From positions 1 through 13,665 of the forward strand of contig JAITMN010000003.1 of assembly GCA_031277355.1 (NCBI GenBank): a stretch of 13,665 bases of DNA. Reading direction: 5' to 3'. Each line of letters begins with the position of its first letter. The first letter of the stretch is position 1. A program made the translations under genes and the position numbers. The notes below the pieces were generated by a model, which was not told the DNA's origin, made no database searches, and worked only from the letters and a program-made list of their open reading frames with translations. This document shows positions 1 through 7,566 of this stretch, one piece after another. Source of the DNA: Nevskiaceae bacterium (GTDB lineage Bacteria > Pseudomonadota > Gammaproteobacteria > Steroidobacterales > Steroidobacteraceae).

Positions 1-1220
1 GTGAACACCGTGCGCGTTTCCGTGCTCTCGGTGACGCGAGCATTGGGCTTGGCGCCCTTGTCGAGCAGCAGCTTGATGAATTCCAGCGAATCCATGTCGG
101 CCTTGCGCGTGGGGTAGTCGCCGCCTTCGATGTTGCGGTTGTCGGTGGCCAGATAAAGCGGTGTCCAGCCACCCTTGTTCGCAAGGTTCACATCCGCGCC
201 GTGCTCGATCAGGAACTTCGCCATCTGGTAGTTCTGATTTTGCGTGGCGGCCAGCAGCGGGCTCCAGCCGTAGCGCGTGGTCTGGTTCACGTCTGCGCCG
301 CCGTCGAGCAGCGCCTGTGCGGCGTCGATGGCGTTGGTGCGCGCAGCGTAGACCAGTGCGGTGAGTGCGCCGCCGTCGGGCTCGCGCGGTCGGGCGGGTG
401 CCGGGCCACGCAGCCCCCCTTCGCCCCGGAAGAAGCCTTTGTCGGCAGCCGTGCAGATGGATTCGACGGAGGCGAGGTTGGGGTCGTTGGCATCCTTGAC
501 CAGCGGGTCATCGCCGCCAAGCGCCAGGCCGCGCAGCATTTCCAGCGTGCCGGCATTTTCCTTGCACGTTACGGAGATCACCTGCCGCCGCACGGCCTTG
601 CGCGGGTCGGTGGCCTGACCCAGCGCAGCGGTGCGCCCATCGCGCATCACCGCTGCGGAGGTGGCCCCCACATCCGCGCCCCGCGAGATCAGCAGCTTGA
701 TTACGCCGGCATGCCCCTGATCGGCCGCCTGCATCAACGCGCTGGTGCCGCGCTCCGTTTCCCTGGCGTTGATGTCGGCTTGATGATCCAGCAGCACGCG
801 CACCGATTCTTCGGAACCCGCGCGCGCCGCCAACATCAACGGCCTGCGGCCGAGCGGCATTTCTTCATTGGCGCTGGCGCCGCCATCCAGCAGTGCCTTG
901 AGCACCGCCGCATCGCCGCGCATCGCCGCCAACCACATCGGCGAGGAACCGTTGCGGTTGGTGGCGTTGGGGTTGGCCCCGGCCTTGAGCAGCAGCTTGG
1001 TCAGCTCTCCGTCACCGTGATAGGCGGCCCAGTGCAGCGCCGTGGCGCCGTCGTTCTGGGCCGCGTTCACGTCGGCGCGTTTTTTCAGCAGTTGCTGCAC
1101 CGCTGCGGCGTCGCCGTTCATCGCGGCGTCGGCCACACTGGATTGCGCCAATGCAAGGGGCGAAAAGCACAGCAGCACTGCCAGCGCGGCTGTTACCGGG
1201 AGATGTTTCACATTGTTCAT
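1..1220 (-). CDS. Exported ankyrin-repeat protein, 3' end outside the window
   Basis: The frame opens at an ATG (complement of 1218-1220) and stays open for 406 codons to the left edge, so the C-terminus is missing. Residues 1-26 are a Sec signal peptide (MNNVKH, a hydrophobic run, then ALA before QS), so the protein probably works in the periplasm. Ankyrin-type repeats fill about residues 28-185 (for example TALHWAAYHGDGELTKLLLKA) and resume at about 286-395 (SPLLAATQNQ, TPLYLATDN, KLLLDKGAKPNA). Between them lie about 100 residues that do not look like ankyrin and contain two cysteines (VTCKEN and ESICTAA). Ankyrin repeats bind other proteins, so a partner-binding role is likely, but the partner is unknown. 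It lies 58 bp downstream of the SDR gene on the same strand and is probably cotranscribed with it. No clear Shine-Dalgarno sequence precedes the start. Confidence 0.88.
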   Translation of the reverse strand, partial: MNNVKHLPVTAALAVLLCFSPLALAQSSVADAAMNGDAAAVQQLLKKRADVNAAQNDGATALHWAAYHGDGELTKLLLKAGANPNATNRNGSSPMWLAAMRGDAAVLKALLDGGASANEEMPLGRRPLMLAARAGSEESVRVLLDHQADINARETERGTSALMQAADQGHAGVIKLLISRGADVGATSAAVMRDGRTAALGQATDPRKAVRRQVISVTCKENAGTLEMLRGLALGGDDPLVKDANDPNLASVESICTAADKGFFRGEGGLRGPAPARPREPDGGALTALVYAARTNAIDAAQALLDGGADVNQTTRYGWSPLLAATQNQNYQMAKFLIEHGADVNLANKGGWTPLYLATDNRNIEGGDYPTRKADMDSLEFIKLLLDKGAKPNARVTESTETRTVF

Positions 1221-1278
1221 GGGATATCTGAGCCGGATTGTGAAGTGATGCCGTAGCGTACTCTATTGAGCCCGCCTA

Positions 1279-2433
1279 TCAACCATAGCCCTTGATGTTG
1301 CGCTTCTTCGTGGCGCGGCGGTGCTTGATTTCCTGCACGAAGATATCGGTGAAGTAATAGCGGCCCGCATCGACGCCGGCCTTGATGTTCTCCGGCATCG
1401 GGTAGTAGTCCACCATCGATTCGGACATCGCCATGCCGCGCGCCAGAACGCCCTGCTTGTATTCGGGGGCAGGGAAAATGAACAGATCGTTGTGCAGGAT
1501 GCCATCGAGCACCAGACGGCCCACCGCCAGCGGGTCTTGCGGACGCGCCCACAGCGGATTGGGCGGTGCCACCGGAGCCTGCTGCGCCTGAGCGGGCCGT
1601 GCGGCGCGGCGCTGGCCTCCGCCGCCGGCCGGCGCGGCTTGTTGCGGAGCCGGAGGCGCGCGCAGGTCCGCAGGGCGGGCCTGCTCGCTGCGGCCGATGT
1701 TCGTGCTGGTCATGCCCGGAATCAGCACGGAGGTGCCGATGTTGGTGTTGGCCAGATCCGAGCGTGCCTGCTCCATCAGGCCCATCGCCGCGATCTTCGA
1801 CACCGCGTAGATGCCCACCGGCAAACCCACCAGAATCGCGCTGGTGGACGTGGTGGTGAGGATGTGCGCCGGCGTGCCACGCGCCTTCATGCGCGGCACG
1901 AAAGTCTTGATGCCATACACGGGGCCCCAGAAGTTCACGCCCATGCCCCAATCCCAGTCGTTGTAGCCGCCATCGACGATGCCCTGCCGCAGGCCCACGC
2001 CGGCGTTGTTCACGAGGACGTCCACGGGTCCGAAGAATTTCTCGATTTCGTCGGCCTTTTTCTCCCACTCGTCGCGCTTCATCACATCGTGAACGATGGT
2101 CTTGATGCGCGGATCGTTGGCGGGGAATTTCGGCAGCGCTTCGGCCCACTGGCTGTCGTCGTAGTTGCCGATCACGACCTTTGCGCCCGCTTCATGGGCC
2201 GCTTGCGCGATGCCCAGGCCAATGCCGCTGGAACCGCCGGTGATGTAGACGACCTTGTCTTTGAAATCGGTGATGGTGGGCTTTTGTGATTCGCCGCGAT
2301 CAGGGAACTGCACCGACGAGGCGTCTTGCGCCGCCGCAGGTTTGGAGCCCAGCGCGCCCAGCGTGCCCACTGCACCAGCGGCCATCGCCGCGCCGCCCAG
2401 CATTTGACGGCGGCTCAGATTTTTCTTGTCCAC
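1279..2433 (-). CDS. Tat-exported short-chain dehydrogenase/reductase (SDR)
   Basis: An NAD(P)-dependent oxidoreductase of 384 aa on an unknown alcohol or ketone. I chose the GTG at 2433: it follows a GGGGGGAA ribosome site and places a twin-arginine signal at the N-terminus (LSRRQMLGGAAMAAGAVG, residues 6-23, ending near PAAAQD). An upstream frame start at 2466 would bury this signal. SDR motifs are complete: the Rossmann glycine motif TGGSSGIG (65-72), NNAG (142-145), a serine in TTTSTS (193-198), catalytic Y209-AVS-K213, and the PG motif at 239-240. Residues 250-292 are a Pro/Ala/Gln/Gly-rich insert after the catalytic core, longer than usual for the family. Tat export implies the enzyme folds with its nucleotide in the cytoplasm and carries it out, as known for glucose-fructose oxidoreductase. 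It is transcribed divergently from the TonB receptor operon and may act on the same substrate; that link is inference. Confidence 0.92.
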   Translation of the reverse strand: MDKKNLSRRQMLGGAAMAAGAVGTLGALGSKPAAAQDASSVQFPDRGESQKPTITDFKDKVVYITGGSSGIGLGIAQAAHEAGAKVVIGNYDDSQWAEALPKFPANDPRIKTIVHDVMKRDEWEKKADEIEKFFGPVDVLVNNAGVGLRQGIVDGGYNDWDWGMGVNFWGPVYGIKTFVPRMKARGTPAHILTTTSTSAILVGLPVGIYAVSKIAAMGLMEQARSDLANTNIGTSVLIPGMTSTNIGRSEQARPADLRAPPAPQQAAPAGGGGQRRAARPAQAQQAPVAPPNPLWARPQDPLAVGRLVLDGILHNDLFIFPAPEYKQGVLARGMAMSESMVDYYPMPENIKAGVDAGRYYFTDIFVQEIKHRRATKKRNIKGYG

Positions 2434-2516
2434 TAGATGTTCCCCCCGATTAGTTTGAAATGGCAAACCGGGGATTCTGAACCCAATTGGCGCGTCAGCA
2501 AAGCCATTCGGCGGCT

Positions 2517-2546
2517 TTTTCTGACGGTCAGACTGTGGTCAGAAAA
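2517..2546. promoter_or_regulatory. Inverted repeat, candidate operator in the divergent promoter region
   Basis: TTTTCTGAC (2517-2525) and GTCAGAAAA (2538-2546) are perfect 9-bp inverted arms around 12 bp. An extra inner GTCAGA (2527-2532) also pairs with the left arm as TCTGAC-G-GTCAGA. The two GTCAGA copies are 11 bp apart, about one helical turn. This layout suits a dimeric or tetrameric repressor or a LysR-type regulator acting on the SDR and the TonB receptor. No regulator gene is present here. A hairpin in RNA is the alternative. Confidence 0.5.
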
Positions 2547-2584
2547 TCTCATCCAATGGCTGATTCGGAGTTGTTCGGCTTGCG

Positions 2585-2611
2585 CCGCCGAGGCGGGAGG
2601 CGGTAGCCTCC
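2585..2611 (+). other. Two abutting short GC-rich hairpins upstream of the TonB receptor
   Basis: CCGCC-GA-GGCGG (2585-2596) and GGAGGC-GGTA-GCCTCC (2596-2611) are each perfect inverted repeats and share base 2596, so both stems cannot form fully together. They could shape the 5' leader of the receptor mRNA if transcription starts upstream of them. The first has a loop of only two bases and is weak. No function is known. Confidence 0.25.
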
Positions 2612-2617
2612 GAAATT

Positions 2618-2638
2618 GTCAAATTTGACGGGTCAAAT
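2618..2638. promoter_or_regulatory. Overlapping palindromes just upstream of the TonB receptor start
   Basis: GTCAAATTTGAC (2618-2629) is a perfect 12-bp palindrome, and ATTTGAC-GG-GTCAAAT (2623-2638) is a perfect 7+2+7 inverted repeat sharing its right half. Three GTCAAA half-sites thus alternate in orientation within 21 bp, ending 16 bp before the ATG. The TGAC/GTCA core also occurs in the inverted repeat at 2517-2546, about 100 bp away. This looks like a regulator-binding site placed to block transcription or initiation. Confidence 0.5.
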
Positions 2639-2654
2639 CAAAAGCCGGGGGCAT

Positions 2655-5585
2655 ATGTCGTTACGCCAGTTCTCGAATGGTCTTGTGGTGCTTGCTGCGG
2701 GTTTGGCAGTTGCGACTGCGGTGAAAAGCGCGGTGGCGGCGGAGGCGGAGGCTGCCGATGAGGCGGGGCTCGGTGAAGTCATCGTCACTGGCTCGCGTAT
2801 TCGCACCACCGGCATGGAGATGCCCACGCCGGTGACGGTGTTGAGCCAAGATGCCTTGTCGGATCTCTCGCCGGGTAATTTCTCGCAAGCTGTGGTGAAA
2901 ATGCCGCAGTTTTACAATAGCTCACAGCCGGTCACAGCTGGTCCGGCGGGCGGTGCGCTGAGCGCCACCACCGTCAATCTGCGTGGTTTGGGTAACAATC
3001 GCACGTTGACGCTGCTGAATGGGCGCCGCATGGTGCCGTTCAATTCCTTGGGCACGGTCGATATCGGCAGTTTCCCGATGGCGCTCACGCAGCGCATGGA
3101 TGTGGTGACTGGAGGCGCTTCGGCGGCCTATGGCACCGATGCGGTGGCGGGCGTGGTGAACGTCATTTTGGATACTGGCTTTGAAGGTATCGATGTGCGC
3201 GGTCAGGTAGGTATTTCCGACCGAGGCGACAATCTCAACGAGGCCGTTTCTGTCGCCTTTGGTCATGGAATCACCGACCGCTGGCATGTGCTTGGATCGC
3301 TTGACTACAACAATCTCGATGAGGTCGGCAGCTACAAAGACCGCGAGTGGTTCCGTAGCTGGGGATTGATCAATCAGCAGGACGTACCGTTGCAACTGCT
3401 GTTGCGGCCAGATGTGGTTTCCACGCAGTACACTTGCGGCGGCTTGATCCTTGCGCCCGGCTCGGCGCTCAATCGTCTGGAATTCTTGCCGGATGGCAGC
3501 ACTCGGCCGTTCCGCACCAGTACGTTGGGAGCGGTTGCGGGTGGTCAAGGCGCTCAGTCGGTCGCTCCGGAATACGGTGGCGGCAGCGGTTGCGATCCTC
3601 GCGCCGATCCGAACCGTGCGGGCGCTCAATCCGTGGTGCCGGGCACGCATCATCTGAGCGGATTTTTGTACACCGATTACGATGTCAACGACAACCTCAC
3701 GGTGTTCGTGCAGGGCCTGTACTCCAATTCCTACTTCGCCTCGAATGGCAACGGCACGATCATGCAGGGGTCGACTGTCGGTACGATCTACAGCGGTAAT
3801 GCGTATCTGCCTGCCAGCGTGCAGCAGATCATGGATCAAGAGGGTCGGGCGTCGTTTCAGCTGGCGCGTTACAACCTCGACATCGCGGGTGGGCGCATCC
3901 TGCAGACCAATGACACCATTTCGTTCACCACCGGCTTTGATTTGACGGTTCCGGGTGATGGCTACTTCAGCGACTGGAAGGTCAATGGTTATTACCAATA
4001 CGGTCGCAACAACAACGATATAACCATCCGCAACTACACTCGTCAGGATCACCTCTATCAGCAACTCGATGCAGTGCGCGATCCGGCTGGCAACATCGTT
4101 TGCAACGCGACGCTGATGGGCAACCCGCGATACGCCGATTGCGTGCCCATCAACCTGTTCGGTTTGGGGAACGCTTCGCCAGAGGCTGCCGCTTATTCGA
4201 TGGGGCCTGATCGCACGCAGCGTTCGCATGTGGTTGAGCACGACTTTGAGTTGGCGCTCAGTGGCAAGTTGTTTGAAGGTTGGGCTGGTCCGGTGGACTT
4301 TGCCTTGGGCGCTGACTATCGGGGACTGGCGATGAGTCAGAGCGTCAGGCCCGAAGGCATTCTGGAGCTGACGCTACCGGCCAACGATCCCAGTGTCGGG
4401 GTGCGTGGTATTCCGACGATTTCCACCGTACTTACTGCGGCGCAGGTCTACCAGAACGGCGGCATCACCAACACTCCCGGCGCTTACAGCGTTCGAGAGG
4501 CGTTCGCCGAGTTGAATGTGCCGTTGCTCAGGGGCGTGACGGGCTTCCAGACTCTCGATCTGAATCTGGCGACCCGCGTTGCCGACTACTCCGGCAGCGG
4601 CGAGATTTGGGCCTACAAAGGCGGCCTGAGCTGGACGATCTACGACGATCTGCGCCTGCGTGGCACGGTGTCGCGAGACGTGCGAGCAGCAACGCTGCAA
4701 GAGCGCTTCAATGAGGCTGGCGCGGGTGGTGGAGTTCGCGACCCCTTGTTGAATAACGAGGCCTACACGCCTTCGATCCTGACTGGCGGCAATCCGAATG
4801 TGAATCCGGAGGAGGCCGATACCTACACCATCGGTGCGGTGTATCAGCCCAGTTATTTGCCCGGTTTTTCCGCTTCGCTTGATTGGTACAGCATCGAGAT
4901 CAATGACGCCATTGGGCAATTGAGCGCGCAGGAAATCGTTGATCGCTGCGGTGTGGCGCAGGTGGGCGCAACTTGCCAATTCATCACTCGCGACGCCAAC
5001 ACCAATCGAATCACGGCCATTCGCAGCACTTACATCAATATCGATTCACTGGCTGTCAGCGGCCTCGATCTGGAGCTTGATTACCAGCGCCCGGTGACGT
5101 GGCTCGGCGGTGATGAATCCATTGATCTGCGGGTGTTTGGCTCATACCTCGAAGAGCGCAGCAGGGGGCTCGGCGGTCAGATAGACGATATGGTTGGCGA
5201 TATTGGTTCGGGTTATCCGCGCTATCGCGGCCAAGTCATTTTCTCCTATACCCATGGCAATCTTCGCACTTATCTGCGCGAGCAGTATCTGGACTCGGGT
5301 ATTCGCAACCGCGGTTATGTGCTGGGCAACGTCAATAACTCCAACGGCACTACCATTGACGACAACCATGTGCCGGCGGTGTTCTACACCGACCTGCACT
5401 TCAACTACACGGTGCCGAGTGACAAGGGGCAGATCGAGATCTATTTCAACATCGACAATCTGTTCGACAAAGCGCCGCCGCCAGTACCGAGCTTTTCGCA
5501 GATGCTGGGTACCGGACATAGCAACTCTGGTCTGTACGACCAACTCGGTCGCCGTTACGTGCTCGGCGCGCATGTGGTGTTCTAA
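2655..5585 (+). CDS. TonB-dependent outer-membrane receptor
   Basis: A 976-aa outer-membrane transporter energised by TonB that imports an unidentified ligand. Residues 1-29 form a signal peptide (hydrophobic VVLAAGLAVATAV, then AVAA before EAEA). The mature N-terminus has the EVIVTGSRI segment (41-49) common in proteobacterial receptors. The plug domain follows, with VNLRGLGNNRTLTLLNGRR (107-125) and VVTGGASAAYGTDAVAGVVN (150-169). The rest is the 22-strand barrel, with the usual late motif FNIDNLFDKAPP and a terminal aromatic residue (HVVF). Three cysteine pairs (261/313, 483/496, 765/774) probably form loop disulfides. I chose the ATG at 2655. An in-frame TTG at 2616 would put charged residues ahead of the signal and make the upstream palindromes coding. 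There is no N-terminal signalling extension of the FecA type, so control probably uses the upstream operators. It heads the operon; the next gene starts 22 bp on. Confidence 0.93.
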   Translation: MSLRQFSNGLVVLAAGLAVATAVKSAVAAEAEAADEAGLGEVIVTGSRIRTTGMEMPTPVTVLSQDALSDLSPGNFSQAVVKMPQFYNSSQPVTAGPAGGALSATTVNLRGLGNNRTLTLLNGRRMVPFNSLGTVDIGSFPMALTQRMDVVTGGASAAYGTDAVAGVVNVILDTGFEGIDVRGQVGISDRGDNLNEAVSVAFGHGITDRWHVLGSLDYNNLDEVGSYKDREWFRSWGLINQQDVPLQLLLRPDVVSTQYTCGGLILAPGSALNRLEFLPDGSTRPFRTSTLGAVAGGQGAQSVAPEYGGGSGCDPRADPNRAGAQSVVPGTHHLSGFLYTDYDVNDNLTVFVQGLYSNSYFASNGNGTIMQGSTVGTIYSGNAYLPASVQQIMDQEGRASFQLARYNLDIAGGRILQTNDTISFTTGFDLTVPGDGYFSDWKVNGYYQYGRNNNDITIRNYTRQDHLYQQLDAVRDPAGNIVCNATLMGNPRYADCVPINLFGLGNASPEAAAYSMGPDRTQRSHVVEHDFELALSGKLFEGWAGPVDFALGADYRGLAMSQSVRPEGILELTLPANDPSVGVRGIPTISTVLTAAQVYQNGGITNTPGAYSVREAFAELNVPLLRGVTGFQTLDLNLATRVADYSGSGEIWAYKGGLSWTIYDDLRLRGTVSRDVRAATLQERFNEAGAGGGVRDPLLNNEAYTPSILTGGNPNVNPEEADTYTIGAVYQPSYLPGFSASLDWYSIEINDAIGQLSAQEIVDRCGVAQVGATCQFITRDANTNRITAIRSTYINIDSLAVSGLDLELDYQRPVTWLGGDESIDLRVFGSYLEERSRGLGGQIDDMVGDIGSGYPRYRGQVIFSYTHGNLRTYLREQYLDSGIRNRGYVLGNVNNSNGTTIDDNHVPAVFYTDLHFNYTVPSDKGQIEIYFNIDNLFDKAPPPVPSFSQMLGTGHSNSGLYDQLGRRYVLGAHVVF

Positions 5586-5607
5586 AAGCATTTAGAAGAG
5601 GAACGAC

Positions 5608-7566
5608 ATGAACAGACGCAATGGGGTGTGGAATTCAGCGCTGCTGCTGGCGGTGACGATGGCTGTCGCCGGTACGGCTGCCGCGCAGAACGTTGCCCGC
5701 CCGCCCGACATCACCGGCAACTGGCGGCTTGATAACGGCGAAGACCCCGGTCAACCGCCGCTGGCCGATTACCTGGGTATTCCCTTCAACGAGGCGGGCC
5801 GTTTTCGCGCCGACACCACGCCTGAATCGATCTGGGATACGCCGGAGAATCAGTGCCGGCCTCACTCGCTGCCGCATCAATGGCGCGGCGTTGGCGGTGC
5901 GCGCATATTGGCCGAACAGGACCCGCTCACCCGTCAGGTGCGCGCCTACCATCTGCAATACATGCGCTCGCTGGATCGGCCGATCTTCATGGATGGCCGC
6001 CCGCATCCGCCGGCCTGGGCGCCGCACACGTGGAATGGTTTTTCCACCGGTGAGTGGCAGGGCCAGACGTTGAAGGTCGTCACCACGCACGTGAAGGATG
6101 GCTATCTGAAGCGCGGCGGGCCGCAGACCAGCGACATGTATTCCTTCACCGAATACATCACCCGTCACGACGACATCCTGACGGTGGTGCAGGTGGTGGA
6201 CGATCCGGTGTATCTGGAAGAGCCCTATGTGCTGTCGATCACGTCCACCTACGATCCGACGGGTGGCGGGCCGACGATGGAAACCTGCTCCGGTTCGGCG
6301 AGCGGGCAGAACGGTGGCAATGATCGCCATCGCGTGCCCACGTTCCTGCCGGGTCAGAACACTGCCATCGGCGAGTTCATCACGCGCGAAAACTGGATTC
6401 CGCTGGAACCCACGCGCGGCACCCTCAAGAGCACCTATCCGGAATACCGCACGGCGGTGCTGAACGGCAAGGTCGATGCGGCAAAGGTGGATGCACTGAG
6501 CGTGCCGGTGTCGAAGTCGGTCACCGATATCGCCGCGCGCGTGGCGGCGCAAAGTCCGAAGGATGGTCAGGTGCACGTGCTGCCGGTGCAGGGCAACATC
6601 TTCATGCTGGTGGCCGATGGCGTGAACATCACCGCTTCGGTGGGGCCGGATGGCACTGCCATCGTCAACACCGGTGCGGCGAACATGTCCGACAAGGTGC
6701 TGGCGGCGCTGGATCAGATCGCCTCCAGTGCGGTCAATCCCGCCGGGCCGAACAACTGCGCCGGGCCGTTCTGCCCGCAGGCGTGGGGCTGGTCCAGCCC
6801 GTACATCAATGCGGTCATTTCCTCGCCGCCGCCGCTTCGGGGCGTACGCTATGTGTTCAACACCAGCGCTGCGCCGGAGCATGTGGGCGGCAATGAAAAG
6901 CTGGCCGCTGCGGGCAATGTGACGCGCGGTGGCGGCACCGGGTTCGGTGGAGCGATCGAAGGGCTGGGGAGCCGGGCCAGCGTCGTCTCGCATGTGAACG
7001 TGCTCGACCGGCTGAGCAATGCCGAGCCCGCGTTGTCCGAAGAGGCGTTGCCCAGCGACACTTTTACCGGCGATCTGTACAAGCTGTCGGAATACGTGAA
7101 CGGCGAGGCGGTGATTTTGTACGACGCGCCCAATGCGATCACCGATGGCGACAGCATCGTGTTCTTCCGCCATTCGGAGGTGATCGCTGCGGGCGATCTG
7201 TTCTCCACGATCAGCTATCCGGTGATCCGGGTGGACGAGGGTGGCACCATCGACGGCGTGATCGCGGGGCTGAATCGCATCCTCGATCTGGCCGTGGCCG
7301 AATACCGCTCGCAGGGCGGCACCTGGGTGGTTCCGGGGCGCGGACGGTTGTCGGATACGGCGGATGTGGCGGCTTATCGCAACATGCTGTCGGTGATCCG
7401 TGATCGCATCCAGGACATGGTGAAGAAGGGTCGGACGCTGGAGCAGGTCAAGGCGGCTCGTCCGACATTGGATTACGATGGTCGTTATGCCACCGCAGCC
7501 GCCGGTGACTGGACGGCCGACCGATTCATCGAGGCGGTTTACCGCAACCTCAAGGGGAAAAAGTGA
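5608..7566 (+). CDS. Exported two-domain protein with a degenerate metallo-beta-lactamase fold
   Basis: A 652-aa protein with a signal peptide (residues 1-26, TAAAQ) and a good GAGG ribosome site 6 bp before the ATG. Residues 33-225 are a domain shared with the 250-aa protein at the end of this operon (both have LKVVT, GYL, TEY, VDDPVYL and Py). Residues 320-625 follow the order of a metallo-beta-lactamase fold: VLPVQGNIFML, DGTAIVNTGA, RYVFNTSAAPEHVGGN, SHVNVL, VIAAGDLF, VVPGRGR. The usual zinc motif HxHxDH reads S420-A-A422-P-E424-H425, and the later PGHG reads PGRG (R578). H425, H462 and D530 are kept. Normal hydrolase chemistry is therefore doubtful; it may bind a different metal, or a ligand or partner. 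An NCAGPFC segment (383-389) lies in a loop insert. The frame is intact, so this is not a decayed gene. It sits between the receptor and the DUF6152-like gene. Confidence 0.85.
   Translation: MNRRNGVWNSALLLAVTMAVAGTAAAQNVARPPDITGNWRLDNGEDPGQPPLADYLGIPFNEAGRFRADTTPESIWDTPENQCRPHSLPHQWRGVGGARILAEQDPLTRQVRAYHLQYMRSLDRPIFMDGRPHPPAWAPHTWNGFSTGEWQGQTLKVVTTHVKDGYLKRGGPQTSDMYSFTEYITRHDDILTVVQVVDDPVYLEEPYVLSITSTYDPTGGGPTMETCSGSASGQNGGNDRHRVPTFLPGQNTAIGEFITRENWIPLEPTRGTLKSTYPEYRTAVLNGKVDAAKVDALSVPVSKSVTDIAARVAAQSPKDGQVHVLPVQGNIFMLVADGVNITASVGPDGTAIVNTGAANMSDKVLAALDQIASSAVNPAGPNNCAGPFCPQAWGWSSPYINAVISSPPPLRGVRYVFNTSAAPEHVGGNEKLAAAGNVTRGGGTGFGGAIEGLGSRASVVSHVNVLDRLSNAEPALSEEALPSDTFTGDLYKLSEYVNGEAVILYDAPNAITDGDSIVFFRHSEVIAAGDLFSTISYPVIRVDEGGTIDGVIAGLNRILDLAVAEYRSQGGTWVVPGRGRLSDTADVAAYRNMLSVIRDRIQDMVKKGRTLEQVKAARPTLDYDGRYATAAAGDWTADRFIEAVYRNLKGKK

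Noticed and set aside
201..1256. Long open frame on the plus strand across the ankyrin gene
   Set aside because: It is the antisense shadow of a GC-rich gene. Its translation is His/Arg/Gly-rich with no domain, while the minus strand gives a signal peptide and clear ankyrin repeats.
1321..2289. Open frame of 322 codons on the plus strand across the SDR gene
   Set aside because: Antisense to a gene with complete SDR motifs; the translation is Arg/His-rich and has no recognisable domain.
2616..2654. TTG at 2616 as the TonB receptor start
   Set aside because: It would add a polar, basic stretch before the signal peptide and place the GTCAAA palindromes inside the coding region. The ATG at 2655 gives a normal signal peptide.
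2922..4241. Open frame of 439 codons antisense to the TonB receptor
   Set aside because: The plus strand encodes an intact receptor with plug and barrel motifs; the antisense product has no signal, domain or ribosome site.
5635..7173. Open frame of 512 codons antisense to the MBL-like gene
   Set aside because: Long antisense frames are expected opposite high-GC genes with strong third-position G/C. The product is His/Arg-rich and unlike any family I know.
5608..7566. The MBL-like gene as a pseudogene
   Set aside because: Although ligand residues are missing, there is no frameshift or stop, the signal peptide and spacing are normal, and the remaining motifs are well kept.
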